Below are positions 1-9,704 of a DNA stretch of 64,000 nucleotides, piece after piece. The stretch covers positions 64,501 to 128,500 of the forward strand of contig NC_090149.1 of assembly GCF_017916325.1 (NCBI RefSeq). The letters run 5' to 3'. Under the pieces are notes generated by a model. That model made no database searches and was not told where the DNA came from. It was given only the letters and a program-made list of their open reading frames with translations. Position 1 is the stretch's first letter, and every line of letters starts with the position of its first letter. The translations under genes and the position numbers were made by a program. Source of the stretch: Leishmania martiniquensis. Lineage: Eukaryota; Euglenozoa; Kinetoplastea; Trypanosomatida; Trypanosomatidae.

Positions 1-3000
1 TCGACCTCGCAAGCCGCGCCTTTCAGCCAAAAAAATACATCCAGCGCGTTTTGGCCAATGTTTCACATGCTGCGTTCGATGGTCAGCTCGTCGACAAGGT
101 CAGGGCAGCGGAGGAGGACACTGGAGAGGCCCTCAAGCAGCTCATTCGGGATAACCTTGGTGTGTTCATCGACTCGAAGGATGCCATGGACGCCGTATAC
201 AACTCCGATGCGAAGCTCTTCACCGGCGAGGCCCTCGAAGGCATCGCGAGCTCCTTCAAGAGCGCGTCAACCAGCTGCGAATCACTCGTGCAGCCCATCA
301 CAGAGACGTTTTTGGAGGTGCAGAAGAGTCGGAAGACTCAGGACATGCTGGACAAGTTCTTCACCTTGCTCAGTGTCCCTGCCGCAATCTACGACTCTTG
401 TGGCGCCAAGGTTGCACACCGGCGGCAGACCGCAGCGACAATAGAGGCGGTAGACGACTCCGCCAGCTCGTCTGCCGACGACCACGCGGCGTTGCGCGAG
501 GGGTGCGCTGACAAAGATCGTGGCCCGAGTCGTCGGGGCGGCCAGGTGAAGGAGGCGTCTCGGCAAGCTGCTGAAAAGGCAACCCCAGACGAGGACGACG
601 ACGGCAGCAGTGAGGAAGACAGTGAGATCAAGAGCGGTAGCAATGAGAACGACTCCCCTACTGCTACCGACACCGCGAAGGCGCACGGCACGCTGGAAAG
701 CCCCGCTGACCGCACCGCCGCGGAGGACGCGTACATACTTGAGGACGGGGAGGAGATATATTTTTGGTACGGCACCCCGCTAGTGCGCCTCAAGGACGTC
801 GGCGCACGGCGGCACCACGTTGACCAGGTGTCAAACTACGAAGCGGCCGTGTTGCACCTGCGCCGCGCGATGCTTTACCTCGAGGAGACGTACTCGCTCA
901 TCGATGGCGCGATGTTGGTGGGAGACGACGGGGAGCCGCCAAGGACCACGCAGGCGTCATCTGCGGCAGGAGAAAGTGGTACCCCAGTCACCGGGCAAGG
1001 CGTCCCTTCAGCTGCTGCAGTCGGAGCCGCGACAGCCGAATCCTCGAAGAAGGTCAGTGCTGTCGGCCGCAGCGTGTTCGCCTACAAGTTTGCCATGGCC
1101 CTCCTCCGCGCCTCTTTGTACCTCTGCAGCCAGCTAGCCGAGGAGCTCATCTACGCCAACCCGGCCGACACCGTGCTTATCGAGGACACCTTGTCCATGA
1201 TGATGGACGCCAGCATCGCCTCGGTGAAGCTGCACCACTTCTGCGCCGTGCTGCAAGAGGCGCTCGGTCAAAGAGATCGGCATGACCAGGTGCTGAGCAA
1301 GCTGCGCACGCAGCTGTGCAGTGGCATGTCGACAGCCGAGGGCGTTGGCCCGAAGGGTGGCAGCACCGCTGCTGCCGCGACGGCAGCACACTCGAGCCTC
1401 CGCACCGCCTCATCTATGGGTGTTCTCGACGAGAATTCGTTCAACGTTTGGCCAGACGCAACCGTACCCGAGGCCGACGCAGGTGATGCGACCTCGGCCA
1501 CTGCGGCGCGACGCGCCACAACCGCCTACCAACACCCCGCGGAGTTCCTCATATCAATTGTGCAGCGCCAGCAGAAGTATCTCTTCTACTCCAGCGCTGC
1601 CGGCCTCCTACGGGAGGCGAGTAGGTGGCTGTGGAAGGCGCAGGTAGACGCAGCACGGGGCATGAAAGAGCGAAATTGGCAGCAAGAGCTGCAGCGCAAG
1701 CTGTGCTCCACAGCAGCTGGAGAGGCGAACGTTGGGGAAGGCATAGCCGCGGGGCTGCTGGGCGGGGACGGCATTTACGGGCGTAGGCTCTCGTCGGCCC
1801 CTGTCCTCAGCAGCAGCGACGGCGGCGACGGCGGCTTCATCGGCAACGCAAACGATTCGTTTCTCCGGGAGGGCTCCTTCTCATGGATAAACGCGCGCCC
1901 CGGTGGCGGCCGGAGGCAATCCTCTGCGGGAGCTCCGCTGAGCGGCGACGGTCAGGATGCCGCTCTCGCACCTGGCAGCAGCACCACGGCCCGCAGTGGT
2001 GGCAGTCCGACAGATGAGAATCGCAAGTCTGCCTGCGCCATCCCCGACTCCTACATGTCGAGGGTGCTGGACGCTTTCAACACACCCGAGTCGCCCTTTC
2101 CCACCGAAATCGAGCTGCGGGTGGGTACCGCGGACATGGACACCGTTCTCGTGTCGAGTTGTTTGCAGATCCGCGCGCATAGCACCTCTCTGCTCAACCA
2201 GCTGTTCACGCGCGCTGAAATCGAGTCGGCTGTGATGGCGCAGGCAGGTGCTCTCAACAGCTTCGCCCTGCGGTTGTGCGCCGAGTGTGTGGGGACGCTT
2301 GAGCACGTGGTCGGCTCCTACTGGGGCGGCATCGCGATCACGCTGCACTCGGGCGTCTTCGACTTCGCCCCAGAGCCGGAATCGTCGCTTCACGCCATCT
2401 TGACCCAGCTCTTGGGGAGCACGGCGACCCTAGCAACGGCAGGAACCCGTGATGCCGGGGCGGACGGCGCTGGCGACGGGCTGCAGCGCTCGCCATCGAC
2501 CATCCTCGCTGGCACACACTCACGCTTGCAAAGCCGCGTGGGTGAGACCGATGACAACGCCGACTTCTCCGAGAACGCAGCGGCCGTGATGGGAACGGCA
2601 AACCGCGATACGACTGTGAAAGACGTGCATGAGAGAGCTGCAGGTCTCGGTATTGAATGCGGGTCTGTCGAGCAGCTGCCGCGCATACGCTTCGTGCCGA
2701 CGCTTCCACATGCTTTCCACGCCGCAGCAGTCGACGCCGCTGAAGCAAGTGCCACTCAACAGCCACCTCCCCCAAAGCGCCTGCGTGACATCTCAGTGCA
2801 GGCGGTTCATCGCATGATCGGCACCGCAACAGCCACGCTGCAGGCCCTCTTCGTAACCTTCATTAATAGGAGTGTCACGGACGGCTTTGTGAGCACTCTG
2901 GAAGAGTACCGAGTGAGTGACCTGAGTCGCTACAGCCGCTCTGAGCGCATCGAACTGCACGCAGCTGTTCTCTACGAAATCATTCTCGGCCAGTGGGAGC

Positions 3001-5477
3001 GTATGATGCACCTCGTGAGCGACGCGGTGCTGCGGCTGAAAATTGTCATTGGCGAGTCTAGCAGCTCCGCCACTATCACATCCGAGACGCAGGTGGAGGA
3101 AGTCGGTGACCTCCTGCAGGAGCTAGAGCGGCTGCGCTCCACGTCTCTGCGCTGTTATCTGCACGGCATCGGCGTGCTAAGCAAGGCATACCTCACGGCA
3201 CTTCCACTTCTGCAGCGGCACACCGACACATCGCTCGACGCGCGGGTTCGCTCGCGGCTAAGTCGCGAGTCCGTCTCCTCCAGCGCGGTCCACAAGCTGC
3301 TCAATCTCTTGGCCGTTGTCATGGACCGCTGCGTCCCTTTCTTTGCGCGCGATACAGAGGTCTACGATAGTGTGGACTTGTTCGCTGTCAAGTCGGAGAA
3401 CCTGCGCGACGACGCCGACGAAGAGGCCACGGCGCGCCGAAAAAGCGGCGCTGGCGCCCGCGCACGCGATGGTGCGGCGCGTCGTCGCCGGCTGCTGCGT
3501 CAGCGTGTAGGAGATCACCCCTCCAGAGGGGACGGGCTCCGCGGCGACTCGGGTGCGGAGCGGCACGGCCCAGAGGCAGCGAGCCCCGCGCCTGCCGCTC
3601 TCGCAGATGGCGCTGAGACGGTTGTGGACCCTGTGTCCGAGCGCATCGCCAAATCTCACAGTGCTTTGGTGGTGGAGAGCCTCCAGGACCACGAGGAACT
3701 GGTGCTCGCCCTCCTCTCGCACCTCTTGCTCACCTTTATGGATATGCTGCAGCTGAAGTGCCGCACCGTCACAACAGACGCCACCCTACACCCCGGAGAG
3801 CGCGAGCGGTGCGTGGTGGAGTGCATGGCCGACACTCTGTGTCTCGCTACCACCATGACGCCGATTGTTGTGGAGCACTTGTTGGCACCCTGCTTCTTCG
3901 AGGTGATGGTGCGTCAGTTGCCGGAGGTGAACGCGGTACCAGTGGATGCCGCTGCAATGCTGCAGGGCAAGCAGGAACAGTATAGACAAGTCTTCCTGTT
4001 GGTGGTGGAGGAGCACTGCCAGCTCGCCGTCGATGCCATGATGAGCGCGTACTTGGCGCTGGCTCAGCAACCCATAACGGACCTCGTGAGGCGGCAGGGC
4101 TTTGTGCAGCCCCTCTTTGACTGGCAACGCGTCTCTCCACACACCACAGCAGCAGTCCGCCCGTACATCGCCGACGCCATTGTGTGCATCGCTCGCGCAC
4201 ACGAGACGCTCAACGCGATTCGGCAGCCGATTCTCGGTAGCGCCGCAACACAGCGTCTTGTGGCGCACCTTGTGCGCTCCTTCCTCACGTCCTTCACCAG
4301 CGATGTGAACGTCTTTGAGCTCTCTGTAGAGTGCAGCTCCAACTTCTTGGTGTACGGCCTGACACTGCTGGAAGCCGAGGCCGCCACCATCCTGCGCGTC
4401 GTGGACGCGGTCGTGGCGCACGCGACGGCCAATCCCAACAAGAATGCGCTACTGCCGGAGCTTGCGGCGGCTAGGGAACATCTGGACAGCGCCACGCACT
4501 CCTTGGAGGACTACGCGAACTCCATCTGTGAGGCACTCGCTGCTGCACACGCCAGCGAGGGAGGCTTCGCGGCCGGTTCCGGCATCGCTCTCACGCTTTT
4601 ATCACGCGACAAGCGACACGAGCGACGCGACGGCATGGTGCAGGCGGCGATGCGCACGCTGGGCTACATGCTAGAGGCCATCAACACCGAGCTAGAGGAG
4701 TCATCCCTGTCGAGTGCGGCTCTGTTGCAGCTGCGCAATGCGGCGGCTGCGGCACCCAAGGGAGGCCGTGCTCCGGACACTGACTTACGCAGCGCTGTAG
4801 CAGAGCGCATCGTGCAGCGCATTGAGCGACGAAGGGAGGGGTACGAGCTCCGCCGTGCTCGCGCAGCCGCGGCGGCAGAAGGAGTGCTCCAGCGGCACGG
4901 CACTGAAGGGAAGCGCATGGCGGAACAGCCGCGCCAGCCGGGCAGTGCGTCAGCGTCTGAGGACTTGCTCGAGAACGGCAATGACGCTTCAGGCGTCTCA
5001 GACAAGGGCGCCAACACTGATAGCCAGCGTCAGATGATGCGCCGCCGCTCGGGCGCGCTTGCACTGCCAACCACTTCAGTCAGCCTCGGCGACGCGGACG
5101 GGGGTGAACACCTCACCCCACGCACCATGCAGGAGAGCGAGAGAGAGTCATGGACCGCCGCAGAGGCGGTCAGCAATGTGTTTCAGCTTGCCCAAGACCA
5201 GCAGCGGAAGGGCCGCGTGCGGCGCGTGAGGAAATCCAACGCGACCGACAGCGGGGGCGCAGAGAGCGCGAAGGCAGTCGAGGTGAACGCAGGATCAGCC
5301 AATTCGAAGCCGACACCCGCAGCGACGGGCGACACAGAGGAAGCCGAAGCGGTGCTGACGCGCGATCGGGTGTCTCGGCGTTCCCGTCGGCGCCTCCTCA
5401 GCGGCGACGGTGGCAGCGAGGCGCAGGAGCGTCATGAGAGGCGCGCCAATCGCTTCCGGCGCATCAACGCACTTTGA
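1..5477 (+). CDS. SEC5: Exocyst complex component Sec5-like (EXOC2), 5' truncated
   Basis: Reading frame open from the left window edge (first full codon at 3) to TGA at 5475-5477, at least 1,825 codons. The true start lies upstream; position 51 is a TTG inside the frame, not a start. The first visible residues resemble the Sec5 N-terminal core: a Phe-x-Pro-Lys block, then 'ALKQLIRDN', 'FIDSKDAMDAVY' and a helical stretch. In other eukaryotes this region begins the coiled-coil rod that tethers secretory vesicles at the plasma membrane; in trypanosomatids exocytosis is directed to the flagellar pocket. A low-complexity acidic Ser/Glu/Asp segment (about nt 420-730) and other Ala/Ser-rich inserts interrupt the helical parts. 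The C-terminal ~200 codons are Arg/Ser/Ala-rich. The protein is about twice the usual Sec5 length (roughly 900 residues), mostly through inserts. The Sec5 call rests on the N-terminal match; another rod-type tether subunit is the main alternative. Confidence 0.68.
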   Translation, partial: DLASRAFQPKKYIQRVLANVSHAAFDGQLVDKVRAAEEDTGEALKQLIRDNLGVFIDSKDAMDAVYNSDAKLFTGEALEGIASSFKSASTSCESLVQPITETFLEVQKSRKTQDMLDKFFTLLSVPAAIYDSCGAKVAHRRQTAATIEAVDDSASSSADDHAALREGCADKDRGPSRRGGQVKEASRQAAEKATPDEDDDGSSEEDSEIKSGSNENDSPTATDTAKAHGTLESPADRTAAEDAYILEDGEEIYFWYGTPLVRLKDVGARRHHVDQVSNYEAAVLHLRRAMLYLEETYSLIDGAMLVGDDGEPPRTTQASSAAGESGTPVTGQGVPSAAAVGAATAESSKKVSAVGRSVFAYKFAMALLRASLYLCSQLAEELIYANPADTVLIEDTLSMMMDASIASVKLHHFCAVLQEALGQRDRHDQVLSKLRTQLCSGMSTAEGVGPKGGSTAAAATAAHSSLRTASSMGVLDENSFNVWPDATVPEADAGDATSATAARRATTAYQHPAEFLISIVQRQQKYLFYSSAAGLLREASRWLWKAQVDAARGMKERNWQQELQRKLCSTAAGEANVGEGIAAGLLGGDGIYGRRLSSAPVLSSSDGGDGGFIGNANDSFLREGSFSWINARPGGGRRQSSAGAPLSGDGQDAALAPGSSTTARSGGSPTDENRKSACAIPDSYMSRVLDAFNTPESPFPTEIELRVGTADMDTVLVSSCLQIRAHSTSLLNQLFTRAEIESAVMAQAGALNSFALRLCAECVGTLEHVVGSYWGGIAITLHSGVFDFAPEPESSLHAILTQLLGSTATLATAGTRDAGADGAGDGLQRSPSTILAGTHSRLQSRVGETDDNADFSENAAAVMGTANRDTTVKDVHERAAGLGIECGSVEQLPRIRFVPTLPHAFHAAAVDAAEASATQQPPPPKRLRDISVQAVHRMIGTATATLQALFVTFINRSVTDGFVSTLEEYRVSDLSRYSRSERIELHAAVLYEIILGQWERMMHLVSDAVLRLKIVIGESSSSATITSETQVEEVGDLLQELERLRSTSLRCYLHGIGVLSKAYLTALPLLQRHTDTSLDARVRSRLSRESVSSSAVHKLLNLLAVVMDRCVPFFARDTEVYDSVDLFAVKSENLRDDADEEATARRKSGAGARARDGAARRRRLLRQRVGDHPSRGDGLRGDSGAERHGPEAASPAPAALADGAETVVDPVSERIAKSHSALVVESLQDHEELVLALLSHLLLTFMDMLQLKCRTVTTDATLHPGERERCVVECMADTLCLATTMTPIVVEHLLAPCFFEVMVRQLPEVNAVPVDAAAMLQGKQEQYRQVFLLVVEEHCQLAVDAMMSAYLALAQQPITDLVRRQGFVQPLFDWQRVSPHTTAAVRPYIADAIVCIARAHETLNAIRQPILGSAATQRLVAHLVRSFLTSFTSDVNVFELSVECSSNFLVYGLTLLEAEAATILRVVDAVVAHATANPNKNALLPELAAAREHLDSATHSLEDYANSICEALAAAHASEGGFAAGSGIALTLLSRDKRHERRDGMVQAAMRTLGYMLEAINTELEESSLSSAALLQLRNAAAAAPKGGRAPDTDLRSAVAERIVQRIERRREGYELRRARAAAAAEGVLQRHGTEGKRMAEQPRQPGSASASEDLLENGNDASGVSDKGANTDSQRQMMRRRSGALALPTTSVSLGDADGGEHLTPRTMQESERESWTAAEAVSNVFQLAQDQQRKGRVRRVRKSNATDSGGAESAKAVEVNAGSANSKPTPAATGDTEEAEAVLTRDRVSRRSRRRLLSGDGGSEAQERHERRANRFRRINAL

Positions 5478-6155
5478 GGACAAGTACACGGCGCCTCCCG
5501 CTCATGAAGAAAGGCGGAGAGCCGTGCAGCCACGCGCTTAAGCAAAGGAGAGGGAAGGTGTGGACGGGCTCTGTTCCTCTTGCAGTTTACTCTGGAGTGT
5601 GTGCCTACAGCTTGGAGGGTGTGGTGAGACTCGTGTCGATGCGGGGCTTCTTGCTCGAAGAGTAGTGGTGCTGCCTCGGCTTGCGTTTTTTCACCTGTGG
5701 CGCTTCCTCGCTCGAGCTGACGCGCGTGCTTGCAGGCATGCACCACAATATCTCACCGTGTAAGAGGTACGAGGCGACTTGCATTGTATAGCCGCATGTC
5801 ACTACGCGCTTGGCTTTCACGCAGGAAAGGCGCACCTGCTGAAGCTCTGCCGATGTGTGAGTATGGGCATGTGGCCGAGAGCGCGCACAGCAGCAGAGGG
5901 GCAACGCCGACTACTGACTTTCGTATGTTTCGCTTTCCCGCTTCCCCCCGACACGCACACACACGCACACATCACATGCGTCCCTCTCCAATCTACGGTC
6001 CTCTTTCACTTCGCCTTCGCACATTGGCTGGACCTTTCGCCTCTCCATTGAGGATTCGCAGCCGTCCGCTTCCGTCTTCACCCCCCCCTTTTAGCCTCTC
6101 ACGGAGCTGCCTATTCGCCCACGCGCATTCTTCTCTCTACCACTCAGGACACCCG
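5478..6155. other. Intergenic spacer, Sec5 3'UTR / HIT 5'UTR
   Basis: No convincing gene on either strand. The right half is pyrimidine-rich with a short CA run near 5955-5970 and a long C/T tract at 6066-6092. It probably carries the polyadenylation region of the Sec5 transcript and the splice-acceptor region of the HIT gene. Confidence 0.6.
6066..6094 (+). promoter_or_regulatory. Candidate polypyrimidine tract and spliced-leader acceptor for the HIT gene
   Basis: A nearly pure C/T tract with a C8 run ends at an AG (6093-6094), 62 nt before the ATG at 6156. A second weaker acceptor AG is at 6146-6147, only 8 nt before the ATG. Trans-splicing rules favour the first AG after the strongest tract. 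The choice is inferred. Confidence 0.45.
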
Positions 6156-6584
6156 ATGGCCGCCAACTGCATCTTCTGCAGAATCATAAAGGGAGAAATT
6201 CCCTGCGCGAAGGTCGCCGAGTCGTCCAAGGCGTTCGCCTTCATGGATATCAACCCCCTCTCGCGGGGGCACTTGCTCGTCATCCCGAAGCAGCACGCGA
6301 TGCTTTTGCACGAGCTGGACTTGGAAAGCGCCTCGGCTGTCGGAGTGCTACTTGCCCAGGCCTGTCGTGCGGTCGCTGGGCCGGAAGGTACCACGCAGTA
6401 CAATGTCCTCCAGAACAACGGACCTCTCGCGCACCAGGAGGTGTCGCACGTCCACTTCCACGTCATCCCGAAGCGAGATAAGGAGACAGGGCTGAGAATG
6501 GGGTGGGAGACGACGACTGTAACGCCGGAGGAGCTCGCCATGGACGCGAAGCGGTACAGCGAGGCAATCGAGAGGGCTCAGTAA
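6156..6584 (+). CDS. HIT-family nucleotide-binding protein
   Basis: 142 residues, a normal size for the HINT/HitA branch. The N-terminus has a CxFC motif followed by 'IIKGEIP', typical of bacterial-type HIT proteins. The middle reads 'FMDINPLSRGHLLVIPK', and the histidine triad is at H98-H100-H102 (HVHFHVIPK), followed by a Trp in the C-terminal loop. Family members hydrolyse phosphoramidates or dinucleoside polyphosphates through the second histidine of the triad. The frame continues open upstream to 5730, but only through pyrimidine-rich leader without a better context. The ATG at 6156 is chosen because it starts directly before the conserved domain and follows a clear acceptor region. The substrate cannot be told from sequence. 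Confidence 0.92.
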   Translation: MAANCIFCRIIKGEIPCAKVAESSKAFAFMDINPLSRGHLLVIPKQHAMLLHELDLESASAVGVLLAQACRAVAGPEGTTQYNVLQNNGPLAHQEVSHVHFHVIPKRDKETGLRMGWETTTVTPEELAMDAKRYSEAIERAQ

Positions 6585-6744
6585 TAGGCGGGTAAGGGAG
6601 CGAAAAGGGAGGTGAGCTGTGCCTGTGCAGCGGCACGGCGGGTCTCTCTCCCCACTCCTGCACCACGCATACCTCTTCACCGTTACCGTCGTCACAGTTG
6701 TCTTTCCTCTCGCCTCCTCGCGATTCCGTGGTCCCTGCGGAGGA

Positions 6745-6764
6745 GTGTGTGTGTGTGTGTGTGT
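6745..6764. repeat. (GT)10 dinucleotide repeat
   Basis: Ten uninterrupted GT units in the spacer downstream of the HIT gene. Such microsatellites recur in nearly every spacer of this window, for example 8693-8706, 9536-9551 and around 62118-62132. Confidence 0.9.
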
Positions 6765-7560
6765 AGCCGCTGCTGCTCTGCCCTTCTCCATTGCGGTATG
6801 GGCGCTATGGAGCACATTCAGATAGTCTGAGGTGCTCGCATCGTCCCCCCCGTCCCCTTCCTCTCTTCGCGGCGCCGCTTGTGAAGATGTGGAAGTCACG
6901 GACGGCAGACCGCCCCTCCACCCCGGCGACTCAACGTGCCTCGAGCGACAATGAGGGGTGGGGGGCAGTAGAGAAGCTTCAAGGAGGTGTCAGAAGAAAA
7001 GGGGGCAGGTACAGTTGGGGAAGGAAAGCACATCAAAGCTCACGCACCCTGATAAGCGCACGCGCCTACGTGGGGAGGAAGGTGTGCATGTCGCCCAGAT
7101 GGGCTTGGCCCTCGGACTTGCTGCCGAAACGGTCGCGTGGTGTAGTAGCGCTGGGGGTGTGGTGGAAAAGAAGTGAAGCAGAGGGACGAGAGGACGAGGG
7201 CATGCCCTCCCCTTCCCCTTTATATGCGCACACAAACACCCGTGCCTCCCCCACACACCCACAAAAGAAAAAGGCTGACCCTACCCTCTCTCTCTTCACT
7301 GCGATTAGCAATGCACAAGACCCGCGTGTCGTGTCGCGCCGTCCTCTGCCCCCTCCTGTTCGCATCAGTGGACCATCTCCTATGCCTTTTTGTGTCCTTT
7401 CATCGCGCGCACACCTGGTGTTGCCGCAGCTGCACCCGCTCTCACCCATCTCCCGCTCCACCAATCATACACACACACACACGCACGCATACCAGGATAA
7501 TCGCGTACTCCCTCACCATCACGCACACCATCACGAAAGCAGCAGCCGCACGCGTTAGCC

Positions 7561-7593
7561 CGTCTCCCCTGCCTGCGTCCCCGCCCCATTTAG
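7561..7593 (+). promoter_or_regulatory. Candidate splice acceptor for TRAP-gamma gene
   Basis: Pyrimidine-rich tract ending in TTTAG with AG at 7592-7593, about 52 nt before the ATG at 7646. This is a normal 5'UTR length for a trypanosomatid mRNA. Inferred from position and composition. Confidence 0.5.
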
Positions 7594-7645
7594 CATTGCT
7601 GGCCACCGACCAAAGACAACGGGAGCTACGCAAAAGTGAATCAGC

Positions 7646-8164
7646 ATGTCGCCAAAGACACAGACGGACGAGGCCCTCCTCGATGCCTGTATCAACGCCA
7701 ACCGTCTCGAGTACCCAGAGCAGTCGCTCGCACTTGTCGCCCTCATTGCCTCCTTCCAGTCCGTGTACTTCTCTCACGCTATCAACGGTCTGGACTGGCG
7801 TCATCTGCCCAACCTCGTCCTATACTTCGTCATTACCGGGTTTACGACGTACATGCTACGTCAGGCGTACGTTGTGATGGTACAGAGCGAGTTCTGGGGA
7901 CGGCAGCGCCACTTCGCCGAGGTCTCGGGAGAGAAGGCCAAGGCGCTGCGCCGTCTGCGCCTGCAGGTAGCGGTGGGGTATAGCCTCTTCTTCCTGAACA
8001 GCGTCTTTTTTGGGGTGAGCACGTGCTTGATGGCGTACATCTTCCGCCACAGCGACCCCCGCGCCAGCTACATCCTTTCACCGACGCTGACAGCGGCCCT
8101 GCTGTGGTTGGTTGCGCAGAAGAACGAGGAGAGCCGCCAGCGTCGCATGCGCCTCCACAAGTAA
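7646..8164 (+). CDS. Translocon-associated protein gamma-like (TRAP-gamma/SSR3)
   Basis: 172 residues; animal TRAP-gamma is about 185. A short charged N-terminus is followed by two hydrophobic segments (about residues 25-45 and 52-72), a central basic cytosolic loop rich in Lys/Arg/Glu (about 80-108), and two more hydrophobic segments (about 109-133 and 141-158). A Lys/Arg-rich tail ends the protein. The 'YSLFFLNSVFFG' block before TM3 and the 'YILSPTLTAALL' block in TM4 match the TRAP-gamma pattern of four membrane spans with a basic loop that contacts the ribosome. TRAP assists Sec61-dependent import of secretory proteins into the ER. Overall identity to animal homologues is low, so the call depends on topology and these two blocks. 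The alternative is an unassigned small ER membrane protein. Confidence 0.72.
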   Translation: MSPKTQTDEALLDACINANRLEYPEQSLALVALIASFQSVYFSHAINGLDWRHLPNLVLYFVITGFTTYMLRQAYVVMVQSEFWGRQRHFAEVSGEKAKALRRLRLQVAVGYSLFFLNSVFFGVSTCLMAYIFRHSDPRASYILSPTLTAALLWLVAQKNEESRQRRMRLHK

Positions 8165-9704
8165 TGGAAAGCGGAAGAGGGAGAGCAGAGGAGGCGGTCG
8201 GGACAGACAGAGAGACGCAATCAACGCCGTCTGTAGGGGAGAGAGGAGGGACTGCTGCGAGGATAACAGAATGGAGGGCCGCGGTCGAGAGTGTACGTGC
8301 GCTCACGCCCTCGCACGCGCCAGAAGGCAAGGGGTAGATGAGCGCAGCACTACGCGCGCTTCAGTGGCAATGCCAAGTCCAGCCATCGCCTCGGGCTGCC
8401 ATCCCTCGACGCCTTTATGCTCTTCTGCATGACTTTTCTTCATCCGTATCGCTCCTCCCGTCATGTCTCCTGCCACAGCGGCCCCCCCTCACCCCCTCCC
8501 TTGACGTCCCCGCTCTCGCCAACACTCGTGTGCTCTGAGGAAGGGGGAGGGAGGGGAAGCCGCGTGGAAAAGGAGGTCGACGACTCGTGCTGAGTTGCCA
8601 CCTTGACGTGAGAGCCAATCCTCTCCGTCGTTCTATCCTCGTTGCATAGGCGTGATCAGCTACGGCTGCAGACTGTACGCGTTTATGTGTTTGTGTGTGT
8701 GTGTCAACCTCTCTCGACGTGTTGTTGTGAAGAGGGAGGCAGAGAGGGGGAGGGGGACCGCGAACTGGCACACGAGCGCCGAAGGCCCCGTGTGAACCCT
8801 GGATCGATGCACGACGACGACCACCATCACCACCCTTCCCTCTCACTCCCCACCTCTCCGTGCCTCCGACCTCGCAGTCATCTGGGCTCTTTTCTTCGTA
8901 TATTGGCTGCTCGTCTTCGCCCTCCTTTTTCGGGGGAGAGAAGGCGGAAGGGAGAGTCCGCTCAGGCCGGGCACGCCATATGTTAAAGCGTTGTTCATGA
9001 CAGATGGCACTCGTGCGTTTCGTCGCGCAACAAGCCCGCACTTCTCTTTCTCGCGCTCGCCTTACTCACCGGCCACCGCACCACGCGCGCTGTCTCCCGT
9101 GCGTTTGAAACTATGGGTACGCATCATGTCACCTGCTCGCGTCTGAGCAGCGAGGTTCAGCCTCTCTCTGCCCCTCTTCCCCCTCAGAAGAGGGCGCACG
9201 GGCAGTGGCACCAGACGCCTCCGATGGCCGCGTGAAGAGGACGACGCGGGTGTGTCAGTCCAGATGACTACAATTCTCTCCCCCCTCCGCTCTCCCCACC
9301 CCCCTCCTCTCCACCTCACTACACTGCACACACACACACACACGCCCTTGTGTGTGCACGTGCTGGACTGTGTGCCGCGGAGAGCCGCTCTTCTGCATGT
9401 GTCTTGCGGCTTCTTTTTGCCTCGCCCTCATCTTCACACAAAGGTAGCACCTCTGGCGCACACTGCACTTCTACCCTCCTTCCGCCTGCTCCCTACCTCC
9501 GGTTTCACGCTTTCATGTGAACACACGCGTGAGTAGGTGTGTGTGTGTGTACATCTTGTGCGATCTGCTGCCCCTGCCCCCTCCTCGGCCCACTGCGCCA
9601 CGCTCCAGAGCACACATTCTAAGGGAGGGGGCAGTTGTACCCGCGCCCTCTTCCTCTCTGGCACATCACGCCTTCCTTAGAGACGGTGTGCCTGCACGTC
9701 AGCG
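8165..9704. other. Intergenic spacer between TRAP-gamma and VIT/vWA genes
   Basis: About 1.54 kb with no supported gene. GT runs at 8693-8706 and 9536-9551 and a CA run near 9326-9343 are present, with C/T-rich stretches near 8450-8520 and 9275-9330. A minus-strand frame over 8415-9041 has no recognisable protein features and is treated as chance. Confidence 0.6.
9641..9680 (+). promoter_or_regulatory. Candidate splice acceptor for VIT/vWA gene
   Basis: C/T-rich tract ending in CCTTCCTTAG, AG at 9679-9680, 24 nt before the ATG at 9705. Confidence 0.5.

Larger units (their letters stand above)
6585..7645. other. Intergenic spacer between HIT and TRAP-gamma genes
   Basis: About 1.06 kb with no supported gene. 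It holds a (GT)10 run at 6745-6764, CA-rich segments around 7240 and 7470-7490, and a pyrimidine-rich right end leading to the next acceptor. Long overlapping frames here encode CA/GT-repeat translations and are not believed. Confidence 0.6.

Noticed and set aside
6791..7558. Plus-strand frame of 255 codons in the HIT/TRAP-gamma spacer
   Set aside because: Starts in spacer and translates CA repeats to Thr/His strings; no conserved motif.
8415..9041. Minus-strand frame of 208 codons
   Set aside because: Spans CA/GT repeats and C/T tracts; no recognisable protein character.
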